A DNA stretch of 64,000 bases from Succinivibrio dextrinosolvens (GTDB taxonomy: Bacteria; Pseudomonadota; Gammaproteobacteria; Enterobacterales; Succinivibrionaceae): NCBI RefSeq assembly GCF_011065405.1, contig NZ_CP047056.1, positions 518,747 to 582,746 on the forward strand. Direction: 5' to 3'. Of the stretch, positions 45,604-55,091 are shown one piece after another; within the stretch, counting starts at the first letter, position 1; each line of letters begins with the position of its first letter. The position numbers were made by a program, and so were the translations under genes. Below the pieces are notes generated by a model. It had not been told where the DNA came from and searched no databases. It saw only the letters and a list, made by a program, of their open reading frames with translations.

Positions 45604-46374
45604 CTACATAGTCACATCCAGATGACGTGATTTTGTATTATTATCATTACGTAAAAAAAGCTCATCTGCCTTTTCTTTTATCTTTTCCTTTTCGTGGTTC
45701 TTGGTAATTTCACTTGAAGAAATTCTGTTGAGATCAGAGATCTGAGCTGTAAGCTGCACCAGAGCATTAGCCTGAGAAGCATTTACTTTTGAGAGCGTAT
45801 CAATAGAATCATTAAGCCCCAGTGAATCCTCGGACTGCATGGAGAATTCATTGAGTTTATCTATGCTTTCAAGCAAAAGCTGCTGAGTCTTTATGGCGTT
45901 TTCTTTTGTATGTGCTGAAACAGATAAGGCTTCATTATCAATCATCTGATTAAGCTTCCTGAAATTGCAGGAATCACTTTCAAGACACTTAAGCCAGGCC
46001 TCTGATCTGATGGAATCCTCTGAATAGCCTGCTGCCGATTCTGTATTTTTGGCAAAGGCATAGCTGGCTTCTAAAAGCAGCATGGAATTCTGATTAAGCT
46101 CCTGAACGGACTTCCAGGCATCCTTATACTGAAAGCTGGAATTACTCTCCTCTCTGGAGTTCTCCTTTATAAAATAGGATTCAAGTTTTCTAGCCTTACT
46201 GCTGTTATCCTCTGACCAGGCCTTAAGCGTCTTATAGGTGGCATTAAGCTTTTCAATCATCTCATTGCCCTGACTGTGAGAAATTCCGCCAGACTGAGCG
46301 GCTGCAATGTTAATAAGAAGATAACCTGCAAGACACAAAATAATAAAATTAGTATTTAATAAAATACTCTTCAT
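45604..46374 (-). CDS. trbJ: TrbJ/VirB5-family pilus protein
   Basis: A 256-residue secreted protein: signal peptide (about 1-26), then long helices containing QQLLLESIDKLNEFSMQSED and LVQLTAQISDLNRISS, the helical hairpin style of VirB5/TrbJ minor pilins. RP4 TrbJ is 258 residues. The ATG at 46374 (GGAG 7 nt before) is used, which overlaps trbI by 26 bp. The position between trbI and trbL is the IncP order; RP4 has trbK between them, missing here. Confidence 0.7.
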   Translation of the reverse strand: MKSILLNTNFIILCLAGYLLINIAAAQSGGISHSQGNEMIEKLNATYKTLKAWSEDNSSKARKLESYFIKENSREESNSSFQYKDAWKSVQELNQNSMLLLEASYAFAKNTESAAGYSEDSIRSEAWLKCLESDSCNFRKLNQMIDNEALSVSAHTKENAIKTQQLLLESIDKLNEFSMQSEDSLGLNDSIDTLSKVNASQANALVQLTAQISDLNRISSSEITKNHEKEKIKEKADELFLRNDNNTKSRHLDVTM

Positions 46375-47740
46375 GATTAACTCCATAAGGTTCTTTGAAA
46401 AAGATATCCTTGGTAAGAGATATGGTGAACTTATAGCCAGGCTGAACCTTCAGAGTTGGAGCGAGATTGATGTTACGCTCAATGATTCGGCTCAAGGCCT
46501 CGGTAACATCGGATGAGAGTTCCCTTGCCTGGGTAGTATATAGAGTTCCGGCTCCTGATGTGGTCCCGTAAGTCTGCTGGACTGATGAAGCTGCCGTGGT
46601 TATTGAGGAGAGGAAAAAGCAGTTGCTTAAGATCCTGAAGAAATGATTATCGACATCTGCCTCAAAACCAGCAAAGCCGTCAGGAGACTGTCCCGGCATT
46701 GAACCTATATTGATAGAATGTCCATTAGGAAAAATAATACGGTTAAAGCCTAAAAAAAGACGCTGAGCTCCGAATGCGGCAGTTGAACCATACTGACCTA
46801 AAAGCTTTGATCCCTTAGGTATTAACAGGAATCTGCCGCGGATACTGTCTCTGATATCACGGGTTACCATAGCGCTTATCTGTCCAGGCAGCTCTGAATT
46901 GATGCCGGTGGAGAGAACCGCTGGAATGACAGTCCCCTGCATCAGAGCAAAAGGCGTCTTAGGCTTTATCACTTCATTTTCAAGAGTAAAGTTGTCCCTT
47001 TCAAAGACCTCATATCTGGAAAGAGTCTGCTCCGCCTTATCAAAAGATGAATGCCTGTCATCAGAAGCCGTAAAAATATCAGACTCATCTTTACTATAAC
47101 GAGATGAAGATGCATCATTTACAGGCTTTACAGAAACTGCAGTCTCATCATGGTTAAAACGCAGCTCCACTCTGGTAGGAGCAGCTTTTGCCTTACGATA
47201 TTCTGCCGCACGGTTAAGATTGAGTTCATTCTCCTTTGGTTTTCTCTCTTTTATTCTTTCAGCAGAAGCCTCTGCTGTGTAGGAATAATCCTCAGCTTTT
47301 GAGTTTCTGTCTAAAAGATTCCCCTTCTCCCTGTACTTTATGTATTCCTTAAGATAATCCTCCGTATCCATACTTTGCTCAGGTGAAGGAACATTCTTCT
47401 GATCTGGTGACAATGACGTTGAAACAGAAACAGCAGTTTCCTTTAAATTATCTGAGAATACCTCCTTTGCATCATATTTTGAAGGTTCAGCATCGCTTTT
47501 AGCCTTTTCACTACCATCTTTTGAAGACAGATTTCTTGCGATCCCCGATGCTACCTTATCAGCATATTTAAGGTTGTTCTCCACACTGTACAGTTTCTCC
47601 CCAGCCTTAACCGCTCTCTTATTCTGAGAATTAATGATATAACCCGACATTACTATCATAAGGATACAGGCAGAAGCTCCGATAGTAATGAGATAGCCCC
47701 ATTTTTTGGATAGCGGGCCTGTTCTGATTCTGTCAAACAT
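46349..47740 (-). CDS. trbI: TrbI/VirB10 core-complex protein
   Basis: A 463-residue protein with a cytoplasmic N-terminus, one membrane helix (about 17-35), a long charged periplasmic linker and the C-terminal TrbI domain (VIPAVLSTGINSELPGQISA, FLLIPKGSKLLGQYGS). VirB10-type proteins span both membranes and sense ATPase energy. It starts 2 bp after the trbG stop. Length equals RP4 TrbI (about 463). TrbH is absent between trbG and trbI. Confidence 0.93.
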   Translation of the reverse strand: MFDRIRTGPLSKKWGYLITIGASACILMIVMSGYIINSQNKRAVKAGEKLYSVENNLKYADKVASGIARNLSSKDGSEKAKSDAEPSKYDAKEVFSDNLKETAVSVSTSLSPDQKNVPSPEQSMDTEDYLKEYIKYREKGNLLDRNSKAEDYSYTAEASAERIKERKPKENELNLNRAAEYRKAKAAPTRVELRFNHDETAVSVKPVNDASSSRYSKDESDIFTASDDRHSSFDKAEQTLSRYEVFERDNFTLENEVIKPKTPFALMQGTVIPAVLSTGINSELPGQISAMVTRDIRDSIRGRFLLIPKGSKLLGQYGSTAAFGAQRLFLGFNRIIFPNGHSINIGSMPGQSPDGFAGFEADVDNHFFRILSNCFFLSSITTAASSVQQTYGTTSGAGTLYTTQARELSSDVTEALSRIIERNINLAPTLKVQPGYKFTISLTKDIFFKEPYGVNHEEYFIKY

Positions 47741-47742
47741 AC

Positions 47743-48687
47743 CTAGACCTCCTTTACGATATCCGCACAGACAGACTTGCCATCTGATCCACTGACAATA
47801 CGAAGATGATCGTAGACACCGTCGATTACATAGGTATGCCCCTCAATGCGGAAGTTTAAAAGAGCAGTGTTATCTTCTCCTAGCAGAGGCAGCCCGTCAC
47901 TGGTAACTCTAAAGACTGTAGGCAGATCATTGCGCTGAAATTCAGATGGTAGCTGTATATAGGTATTCACCCCATCATCAAAGGCGTTTATAGGAAGGAG
48001 TGAATCATCTCCCTCTACAGAATAGGAGTAATTACGGCTTCTGCCTGAGCTACCACCTTCAACTTTACTGTTTTCATTTGTTCCATACTGATATGAGACA
48101 GTAGAAATTCTAGGTGAGGGCTCCATATTGTCAGCAAGAGAGTAGTCAAAGCGCTGAGCTGCTCTTGAGTCTTCATACTGAGAAGAATTAAGCTTCAGAC
48201 TATGACCGGGATAATTGAAGCTTACTGCCGGCATAAAATCCTTCTGTGATGATTTCAGAGCAATATGATAGGTACGGCGATTGGTGGCTATGATAAGGGA
48301 TGTTTTAAGTCCGTTATCCAGAGCTTTGACCACAATATGCTCGGTTCTGTCAGCTCCACTGCCAGATACTGCACTGTCAATAAGCCAGCGGGTAGAATCT
48401 CCTAGCTGAACGGTAAAAACGCGCTCGCCTTTTTCCATGGAGATATCCGTTATTTCAAACAAAGCACAGACCACAGTAGGGATTCCGCTGCCATAGGTAA
48501 ATATTACCTGTCCTGGTAACACAGCCTGAGCTGAAACCTGTCTTCTGTCTAAAACCTCAAGTTTCTGTATGGTGTTAAGATCACGCTCATCAAGATAAGA
48601 CATTTCACCACCATATTCACTGCCATCCGAGGCAATACAGGCAAAGGAGAAGCAAAGAGAAATCAGAAGCACATTCTGTTTATTCAT
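47743..48687 (-). CDS. trbG: TrbG/VirB9 outer-membrane core protein
   Basis: A 314-residue protein with a signal peptide and the VirB9/CagX pattern: an N-terminal domain with FTYGSGIPTVVCALFEITDI and a C-terminal domain with DGVNTYIQLPSEFQRNDLPT and YVIDGVYDHLRI. It forms the outer-membrane ring with VirB10 and normally with a VirB7 lipoprotein, which is not seen here. Its ATG lies inside the end of trbF (8-bp overlap). Confidence 0.93.
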   Translation of the reverse strand: MNKQNVLLISLCFSFACIASDGSEYGGEMSYLDERDLNTIQKLEVLDRRQVSAQAVLPGQVIFTYGSGIPTVVCALFEITDISMEKGERVFTVQLGDSTRWLIDSAVSGSGADRTEHIVVKALDNGLKTSLIIATNRRTYHIALKSSQKDFMPAVSFNYPGHSLKLNSSQYEDSRAAQRFDYSLADNMEPSPRISTVSYQYGTNENSKVEGGSSGRSRNYSYSVEGDDSLLPINAFDDGVNTYIQLPSEFQRNDLPTVFRVTSDGLPLLGEDNTALLNFRIEGHTYVIDGVYDHLRIVSGSDGKSVCADIVKEV

Positions 48688-49366
48688 GGTTCATCTCCTT
48701 AACAAGTTTTTTTGAAGTTCTAATCTCATAGATCAGAACTGAAAGAGGATTAAGTCTTATCTCCTCCACATTATCAAAGCTGATGCTGCCGATTCTATAG
48801 CTTAAAACGGACTTGAAGTGCTTTTCTGTTATCTCATCAAATCTCTGGGTTATAACAGAATAGTCCACCTGAAAGCTGTTATTAGAAAGTCGTGAGACAC
48901 TATCGATTTTTACATCTGCAAGAAGGTTACCTCCAGATCTGAACAGCTCCGAGTCGTTATAAAAGCCATCAAGATAGCGACGGGCCTGACTTTCCAGATC
49001 CACCATGGAATAAACCTTGCGGATATACTCTCGCTGAAGAGAGCTGTCCTGACACATAGAGAATGCTTTTTCTATAAAGTCACACATAAAAGCGGCCAGG
49101 GCTGTTTCGGGAATTTCCTTTGAACTCTGAAGTCGATCGGAGGCAATAACACTGCCCTGTTTATCTACTGTAACTATATAGGGAATAACCTGAGGCTCTT
49201 TATGCAGCAGCAGAAGATAACCAAGCGATACAAAGCCAAGCGCTATACCACCTAACCCCATAATCAGCGGAAGAACATTTCTCATGTAACTAGATGAGGC
49301 AAAGGTATACAGAGTTACGGAGTCTCTATGCTCCTTTCTCTTAAATAAAGATCTTAGAGTTCCCAT
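48680..49366 (-). CDS. trbF: TrbF/VirB8 inner-membrane assembly factor
   Basis: A 228-residue protein with one N-terminal membrane helix (about 32-55) and a periplasmic NTF2-like domain (ESQARRYLDGFYNDSEL, NNSFQVDYSVITQRFDE). VirB8/TrbF nucleates the secretion complex at the inner membrane. It overlaps trbE by 13 bp upstream. Confidence 0.9.
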   Translation of the reverse strand: MGTLRSLFKRKEHRDSVTLYTFASSSYMRNVLPLIMGLGGIALGFVSLGYLLLLHKEPQVIPYIVTVDKQGSVIASDRLQSSKEIPETALAAFMCDFIEKAFSMCQDSSLQREYIRKVYSMVDLESQARRYLDGFYNDSELFRSGGNLLADVKIDSVSRLSNNSFQVDYSVITQRFDEITEKHFKSVLSYRIGSISFDNVEEIRLNPLSVLIYEIRTSKKLVKEMNHE

Positions 49367-51852
49367 ATAAAATCACCACCCTCACTGTTAAATCGCATAT
49401 CAAGCTTTTCTCTGTCCTTAGCCACAAAGGACAGTAGCTTAAGCTCGCTTTCTGATATAGCCAGATTGAACTGCATGAAATTTCCGTCCTTATGTAAAAA
49501 CAGATCTTTTTTAGGTATCCCCTTAAAAATTTCCTCCTGCTGCGGGACGTTAAGACCTAGTCTTGAGTAAAGCTCCATAAGAGCAGGGCTTTTTATATCC
49601 GCATTAGGCAGATAGATTCTGGTCTTAACGCAGTCAAGAATATCCTCAAGCAGCTTTGAGCGGGCAAAATCATTTAGCGACTGAGTCGCAAGAATAACCA
49701 CGGTATTGTGCTTTCTCACGGTTTTAATCCAGGAAAGAAGCTGCTTACAGAAATAGCTGTTAGATAGCATCAGCCAGGCCTCATCAATAATGATGGCTGA
49801 GCTTTTTACCTTCTGAATCTCTGAATTGATTAAACTGAAGATGCAGTCTAGAACCGGATAGAGATTTCTATTGCCGTGCTCAAAAAAACTTCCACACTCA
49901 AAAACTGTCAGAGCAGAATTGAGGTCCGGATTGTCCGTACCATCCAGAGGACTGTCAGGATTTACCGAAACAAGGTAATTACGCAGGCCAAGCTTGAGTT
50001 CGGTGTTATTTAAAAGATTGTAAAAATCCGTCAGAGAATGTCTCTGTTCAGACTGCTGTGATAATAGTTCAACCGTTCTGAAGATAAGCTGACGCTCCCC
50101 GTCAGTAAGAGTTTTTCCGTTATACTCATACAGTTTCTCTACAAACAAAGCTCCCGCACTTATCTTTGATGGAGAGGAAAGATCCCGTAGAGGACAGAAC
50201 CTGTGAGATGAGGCCTCTTCCAGACTCAGGTGGTTTCCCTTTAAAAACCGGCTTAAGGCATAGAAAGACTGGCCCTTGTCAAAAGCAAAAATCTTCATGC
50301 CTTCATATTTCAGAAGACTTAAAAGAGTCGCCCCTAAGAAAACAGATTTACCGCAGCCAGGAGGTCCAACCACCAGGCAGTTGGCAAGATCTTTTACATG
50401 CAGATTAAGGTAAGCAGGCTCCTGTGCTTTAGAAACCACCTTCATGAGATAAGGAGCATTCTCACCGTAATTAGGATTAGGAGAGAATTTCTCCCCGCTG
50501 TAGTTTTTGTGCAGAGGCAGAAGATCTGCCACAACCTCAGAAGAAACCATGGCACGTCTTAAGTTCTCAATACTGTGACCAGGCAGTGAGCCAAAGTACG
50601 CATCCGTAGCATTTAAAGATTCAACCCTGCCAACAAAGCCTAAAGATTCAAAAAGTTTGAGACATTGTCTGGCCTTCTCCTCTAATGCTTTTACAGATTC
50701 ATCAAAGATAATCACCGTTGACGATAGAGCACCGAAATTATCAGCCTTTTGAGACATGGATTTACGAGCTTCATCCACATTCTCCACCATCTCCTCGGCA
50801 TCCCTGTCCACTGCTGAATCAGAAGATGAGGAGAGCATAGATAAAAAAGATTTACGCTTCTGAATCCACAGACGTCGTAAAAGAGCAAGCTTAAGCGAGG
50901 ATTCGACTTTTGAGTAGGAAATAAAACGGTTCGAAAAACGAAACTCAAAAGGCAGTGCACATAAAGATCTTAGCATTCCAAAATCAGAAACCAGAGGAAA
51001 ACCGTCAATACTTATGACAGCAATATATCTATCCCCAAGCTTTGGACAGTTTCCCGGAATAAAATCATCAGAAGAAAGCATAAGATCCAAAAGCGCTGCT
51101 TTTTTAGGGTAGGAAAGTTCTGTCTTTACTCCTTTTATACAGTTCAAAAGATAATTAACCGTCTCATGAGTGAGGTTACTCTTAGCTGCCACAGTGGAAC
51201 ATAAATAAGAGTTCTCTAAGGACACTGCTTTCTCTTTAGGACCAAGCTCCTCTATCTCACAGAAGGAAGAGAAGCCGTCAATAAAGCTTTTAGACTCCTG
51301 ATTAAAGGTCTTAACCGTATTTAAAAATCTCTGTGGCAAGTGACTGTCACCACGAAACACAGACTCAATGTCAGCTGTCTCAAGGTTGCAGCCAAGCTTA
51401 GTGAAACTCAGAAAAAACTCATTGGTATAGATGGTATTTTTCTCAAAGAACTCTGCCCTTTTCTCATACAGGCGTTTGGCCTCAGAAGAGCCGTAAAATA
51501 ATTCACCATTATTAGTTTTGGCTGAAGTATTCTTTGAACGAATCACATCACAGTTGAAGATGTAGGACTTATCAAGTCTGCGAATACTTCCCGTAATCAT
51601 CGAATGCAATTTTTCAAGAGCTTCCTCAGATAAATATGATGTACATCCCGGAGTAATTCTATAGCACTTCATCAGAGCACCATTTTTTAGGATCACCGTA
51701 TTCTGCGGTCCCAAAACAGCGTAGTCCAGAAGATCAGTAAAACTGTAGTTTCTGGAAAATTTCTTATAGGGCAGAAATATTCCTAAAACAAGACAAATAC
51801 AAAGCGCAATCAGGATCGCACCTGACAGCATAAAAGACGAAACAAGAAACAT
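49354..51852 (-). CDS. trbE: TrbE/VirB4 secretion ATPase
   Basis: An 832-residue protein with an N-terminal hydrophobic stretch and a VirB4-type ATPase: Walker A VVGPPGCGKSVFLG (about 498), Walker B SAIIIDEAWLML (about 687) and the following ATQSLNDFARSKLLEDILD. It powers pilus assembly and substrate transfer. RP4 TrbE is 852 residues. It lies 2 bp after trbD. Confidence 0.96.
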   Translation of the reverse strand: MFLVSSFMLSGAILIALCICLVLGIFLPYKKFSRNYSFTDLLDYAVLGPQNTVILKNGALMKCYRITPGCTSYLSEEALEKLHSMITGSIRRLDKSYIFNCDVIRSKNTSAKTNNGELFYGSSEAKRLYEKRAEFFEKNTIYTNEFFLSFTKLGCNLETADIESVFRGDSHLPQRFLNTVKTFNQESKSFIDGFSSFCEIEELGPKEKAVSLENSYLCSTVAAKSNLTHETVNYLLNCIKGVKTELSYPKKAALLDLMLSSDDFIPGNCPKLGDRYIAVISIDGFPLVSDFGMLRSLCALPFEFRFSNRFISYSKVESSLKLALLRRLWIQKRKSFLSMLSSSSDSAVDRDAEEMVENVDEARKSMSQKADNFGALSSTVIIFDESVKALEEKARQCLKLFESLGFVGRVESLNATDAYFGSLPGHSIENLRRAMVSSEVVADLLPLHKNYSGEKFSPNPNYGENAPYLMKVVSKAQEPAYLNLHVKDLANCLVVGPPGCGKSVFLGATLLSLLKYEGMKIFAFDKGQSFYALSRFLKGNHLSLEEASSHRFCPLRDLSSPSKISAGALFVEKLYEYNGKTLTDGERQLIFRTVELLSQQSEQRHSLTDFYNLLNNTELKLGLRNYLVSVNPDSPLDGTDNPDLNSALTVFECGSFFEHGNRNLYPVLDCIFSLINSEIQKVKSSAIIIDEAWLMLSNSYFCKQLLSWIKTVRKHNTVVILATQSLNDFARSKLLEDILDCVKTRIYLPNADIKSPALMELYSRLGLNVPQQEEIFKGIPKKDLFLHKDGNFMQFNLAISESELKLLSFVAKDREKLDMRFNSEGGDFIWEL

Positions 51853-51854
51853 AA

Positions 51855-52154
51855 TCAGCGGTTATATTTTGAATGATACTTTGAATACTCAGAAGCCTGA
51901 GCCTGATAAAAAGATCTATAGCGGATATTTCTTACATATACCTGTCTGAACAGAGGATCACTACGGGTCATATGCGCAATAACGGCCCATCCGGCAAACA
52001 TAATCAGAAGAGTCTCAATGGAACCCAAAAGTGAAATATTCAGAATAAAACCAAGCATACACAGCATCAGCCAGAGCAGAAACAGTGTTCTCTCTGCACC
52101 TAAAAGCGTATGTGTTCTTAATAATGAAGGATAAACCTGATGTTTTTTATTCAT
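51855..52154 (-). CDS. trbD: TrbD/VirB3 inner-membrane protein
   Basis: A 99-residue protein with two hydrophobic helices (about 23-61) and a polar tail ending YSKYHSKYNR. Size, position before trbE and pattern fit VirB3/TrbD, which links the ATPase to the pilus base. The 193-bp gap upstream (52155-52347) to trbC contains no convincing gene. Confidence 0.85.
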   Translation of the reverse strand: MNKKHQVYPSLLRTHTLLGAERTLFLLWLMLCMLGFILNISLLGSIETLLIMFAGWAVIAHMTRSDPLFRQVYVRNIRYRSFYQAQASEYSKYHSKYNR

Positions 52155-52347
52155 GAAAAGCTATAGGATCGACAAAACTCTACAAAACAGCATATACCGC
52201 AGTACTCTTACACAGCAGATAAAATGCCCTCACAGAAAGCAAGCAGAACGCTCACCTGCTATATTTGGGACTTGCCTTCATGTATACGCATATATGAGAC
52301 CAACTCTGTGCATAAAAGCCACGACAGAAAGATTACTTCGCTCTTAA

Positions 52348-52803
52348 TCAGGCCAGAGCCCTATCCTCATCAACAGGAGAACAGAAATTCAGAAACTTAA
52401 AATCAGAGCTGACATGCTTCAGGGAACATTGTCTTGAATAGTCAGAGAACACTCTGTTGACAATACGTTCTCCCCTGTCAGATTTAGCCAGGGTGGCACC
52501 ATTGAAGACACTGGACATAAAACTGTTGGCACCTACCAGAAGAGTCATCACGAACACAAGATAAACCAGAGTTTTCATAAAGCGGTTGATTTCCCCGCCA
52601 GTGAAGATCAGAGTAACACCACAGGAGATAATGCCGATAATGGAAACCGAAAAGGCTACCGGTCCAGTCAGTGATTTCTGAATAGTTTTAAGCCAGTCCT
52701 CATAGGGAAGAACTGCACTTGATGCTGTATCTGCCGCATAGGCGGAAGTAAAAACCGCACACAGGGAAACCAGAGCAACCAGGGTGATTAAAAATCTGTT
52801 CAT
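52348..52803 (-). CDS. trbC: TrbC-type pilin (VirB2 family)
   Basis: A 151-residue protein with a signal peptide ([23 protein letters not shown]) and the TrbC core: [37 protein letters not shown] and [14 protein letters not shown] hydrophilic tail of about 40 residues follows, as in RP4 TrbC (145 residues), whose tail is removed before the pilin is circularised. The ATG at 52803 has GAGG 7 nt upstream and gives the signal peptide; the same frame is open further upstream, into trbB, but without support. Confidence 0.92.
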   Translation of the reverse strand: MNRFLITLVALVSLCAVFTSAYAADTASSAVLPYEDWLKTIQKSLTGPVAFSVSIIGIISCGVTLIFTGGEINRFMKTLVYLVFVMTLLVGANSFMSSVFNGATLAKSDRGERIVNRVFSDYSRQCSLKHVSSDFKFLNFCSPVDEDRALA

Positions 52804-52939
52804 TTCATACCTCAATAAAGGAGTCTTATCGTCAGAAGGAAAGCTCAGATCCGGTTTAATATTTCTGTTTTTATGTAAAGGAATCTGAAAAAGTCCATAA
52901 ATTAAACCGTTTAGCAAAGGAATCAGAGCGTTAAACTCA

Positions 52940-53899
52940 CTAAATTCCAATTTCCTCGAGTACATAAGCGTTGTTCGAGTATCCTTTGACAAGCACTATG
53001 CTCTCTACATGACGATAAGGACGTTTTCCCAAAACAATGACCGCGTCTAAAGACAGAGCAATAAGCTCGTCTATCCCTTTTGCCGGAGCATAAGGATGTC
53101 TGGAGATTAAAAGCTTTAATCTGTCCAGACACTGAAGAGCTGAACCTGCATGGATAGATGCAACTCCCCCCTTATGACCTGTTGAAAAGGCATCAATCAT
53201 ATCTAATGCTTCAATGGAGCGGATCTCGCCTACCACGATACGGTCAGGACTAAATCTTAAGGAGGCCCTGACCAGATCACTCATTGAAGTCTTTGTACAG
53301 GTAAAAAGGTTTACACAGTTATCTGCACTTAATTTCAGTTCTGGAGTATCTTCAATACAAATAATGCGGCAGGCAGGATCAAGTTTTGTAATCCGATTTA
53401 GGATCGAGTTAATAAAACTGGTCTTGCCACAGCCCGTCTGACCACAGATCAGAAAATTCTTACGCTTCTCTATAAGAGAGTTTATTGCTCTGGCCTGACT
53501 ATCCTTTATAAAGCCGCTTAAAAGCAGTTCATCAAAGGAAAGATTCAGGGCTTTGAGAACTCTCAGGGTGAAACTGGTTCCTCTTGATAGGGGCGGCATC
53601 AGTGCAGAAAATCTTGCACTAAAGCGTTCAAGCTCACACTCAAGCATTGGAGCTTCCTCATCAATTTCTCTGTCATTAAGTGAGGCTATAGTTCTGACTA
53701 CAATCTCCGCACGGGCTTTTGTAAAGTTATCTTCCTGCACAATGGTGCCATCTGTATACTTCACAAAAAATCTTCCGTCCGGATTAAGCATCAGCTCCTC
53801 AACTAAACCAGAATCAAGAGCACTTACAACGCTCTCACCTAAACCTTCATATAAAGATCTGTATAGATTTTCTTTAATCCTTGTATGGTCTGTGTTCAT
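52940..53899 (-). CDS. trbB: TrbB/VirB11 traffic ATPase
   Basis: A 319-residue hexameric-type ATPase of the VirB11/PilT class: Walker [16 protein letters not shown] (about 150-164), Asp box region [15 protein letters not shown], Walker [16 protein letters not shown] and the His box [19 protein letters not shown]. It drives pilus assembly and substrate hand-off. The ATG at 53899 has GAGG 5 nt before it and is preferred over ATGs at 53923 and 53917. First gene of the cluster. Confidence 0.95.
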   Translation of the reverse strand: MNTDHTRIKENLYRSLYEGLGESVVSALDSGLVEELMLNPDGRFFVKYTDGTIVQEDNFTKARAEIVVRTIASLNDREIDEEAPMLECELERFSARFSALMPPLSRGTSFTLRVLKALNLSFDELLLSGFIKDSQARAINSLIEKRKNFLICGQTGCGKTSFINSILNRITKLDPACRIICIEDTPELKLSADNCVNLFTCTKTSMSDLVRASLRFSPDRIVVGEIRSIEALDMIDAFSTGHKGGVASIHAGSALQCLDRLKLLISRHPYAPAKGIDELIALSLDAVIVLGKRPYRHVESIVLVKGYSNNAYVLEEIGI

Positions 53900-54529
53900 T
53901 TTTACCTCGGGCAACATTATCATGCATAAAAAAATGGCCCTGCACGTAAGGGGGTCATTTTTTGTGAGGATTCCGAATTGCGCATTGAAATTAAAGGAAA
54001 AAGAAATTTTTCTAAGACGTGATCTGATGTAAAAGTGAATATACGGAAGAGTTATGATTCTAAGTCTATTCTAAGTAACCAAAAAATATGCAATTTTTCT
54101 CCGATTGCTTCTGACTAATAGAAAATGGCTTAATAGAAGTAGAGCCTAGGACTGCATGGTGACAGCAACCGTTCACGTAATAATATTAATAGTAATAATT
54201 ACTACTTTTGATAATTTTAGGCAAATTTTATTTTTGTTAACTATTTTTTGTAAAGATACTTTGTATAATATAGTATTATAAAATAAAATACAGTATTTTA
54301 GATTTTGTTAAGATTCAATGTATTACAACACAAACATAGAACAGACTTATAAAAAAATGAAATAATTCTCCCAAACAACAAAAGTTTAAAAAATAAAATA
54401 AGGCAAATTTTAAAAACTGGACTATTCTTATAATGCGAGGTGGAAATATTTTGCTTTAAATTTTTTGCATTATAAATTTATAAGTTTCCACAGCAGTCAA
54501 ACAAACATAAGTAGCTACTGGAGGTCGAT
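53900..54529. promoter_or_regulatory. Divergent spacer upstream of trbB, with an inverted repeat
   Basis: The spacer is very AT-rich and has no gene. TTATAATGC (54428-54436) and its exact reverse complement GCATTATAA (54467-54475) lie 54 bp before the next gene and could form an operator overlapping its promoter. The trbB promoter must also be in this spacer but I cannot place it. Confidence 0.4.
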
Positions 54530-54922
54530 ATGACTATAACCAACAGATTAATTGCTCCAGAACACATGCAATCTTCTGACTGGCATTTTAAGATTCCTAA
54601 GAAGAAAGTTCAGATTGCAGGATATGACGATGATCCATTTGCTGATGATCAGTTCTTTCCTGATGATAACACAGACGTTACCGAGGACTACAGCTTCGTA
54701 TTTGCCTTCATTAGGAATCAGATCAGCTGGAGCGAGTTTAAAACCGAGTTCAACAAGCTGAATATGTCACAGAAGTTAAAGGTACCTTTTGTATACTGTG
54801 TTTCTATGATACAGGACTTCGGTTATGTTATCAGAGAAGTGTTCTCTATTACCGTACCTATTCTCCTGCTTGCATGTCTAGGCTACGTGGCATGGTCACT
54901 GATGTTACAGTATTTCTTCTAG
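54530..54922 (+). CDS. Unknown tail-anchored membrane protein divergent from trb
   Basis: A 130-residue protein with a very strong ribosome-binding site (GGAGGT). Residues 1-100 are soluble, with an acidic patch (YDDDPFADDQFFPDD). One C-terminal helix (ITVPILLLACLGYVAWSLML) ends the protein, so it should be tail-anchored facing the cytoplasm. I recognise no family. Sharing a spacer with trbB suggests co-regulation with the secretion system. A terminator follows. Confidence 0.75.
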   Translation: MTITNRLIAPEHMQSSDWHFKIPKKKVQIAGYDDDPFADDQFFPDDNTDVTEDYSFVFAFIRNQISWSEFKTEFNKLNMSQKLKVPFVYCVSMIQDFGYVIREVFSITVPILLLACLGYVAWSLMLQYFF

Positions 54923-54949
54923 TATCTTCCAAAGGAGGACTCTGAATGC

Positions 54950-54987
54950 ACGGGAAAGAGCGAAAGTTCTTTCCCGTTTGCTTTTTT
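54950..54987 (+). terminator. Terminator after the tail-anchored protein
   Basis: ACGGGAAAGA pairs exactly with TCTTTCCCGT, followed by TTGCTTTTTT. AAAGGAGG and an ATG at 54946 sit just before it, so a 22-codon frame (54946-55014) overlaps the hairpin; it may be chance. Confidence 0.85.
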
Positions 54988-55091
54988 GAAATGAACCTTA
55001 TCTGCAGGAAGTAATAACAGTCACTTCCTGTCAGATGATAATTGCAGGAGCAGATGTTGTATCAGAAAAATAAGCCACATGGAACTGGGCA

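Noticed and set aside
52155-52347. A VirB7/TrbH lipoprotein gene between trbD and trbC
   Set aside because: Only 15-17 codon frames exist there and none has a valid lipobox.
52804-52992. Longer TrbC starting inside trbB
   Set aside because: The added 63 residues would precede an intact signal peptide, and a good ribosome-binding site is present at the inner ATG.
43889-53899. trb cluster as cargo of the 8-kb element
   Set aside because: It lies on the other side of the intact tRNA, outside the repeated attachment sites, and is less AT-rich.
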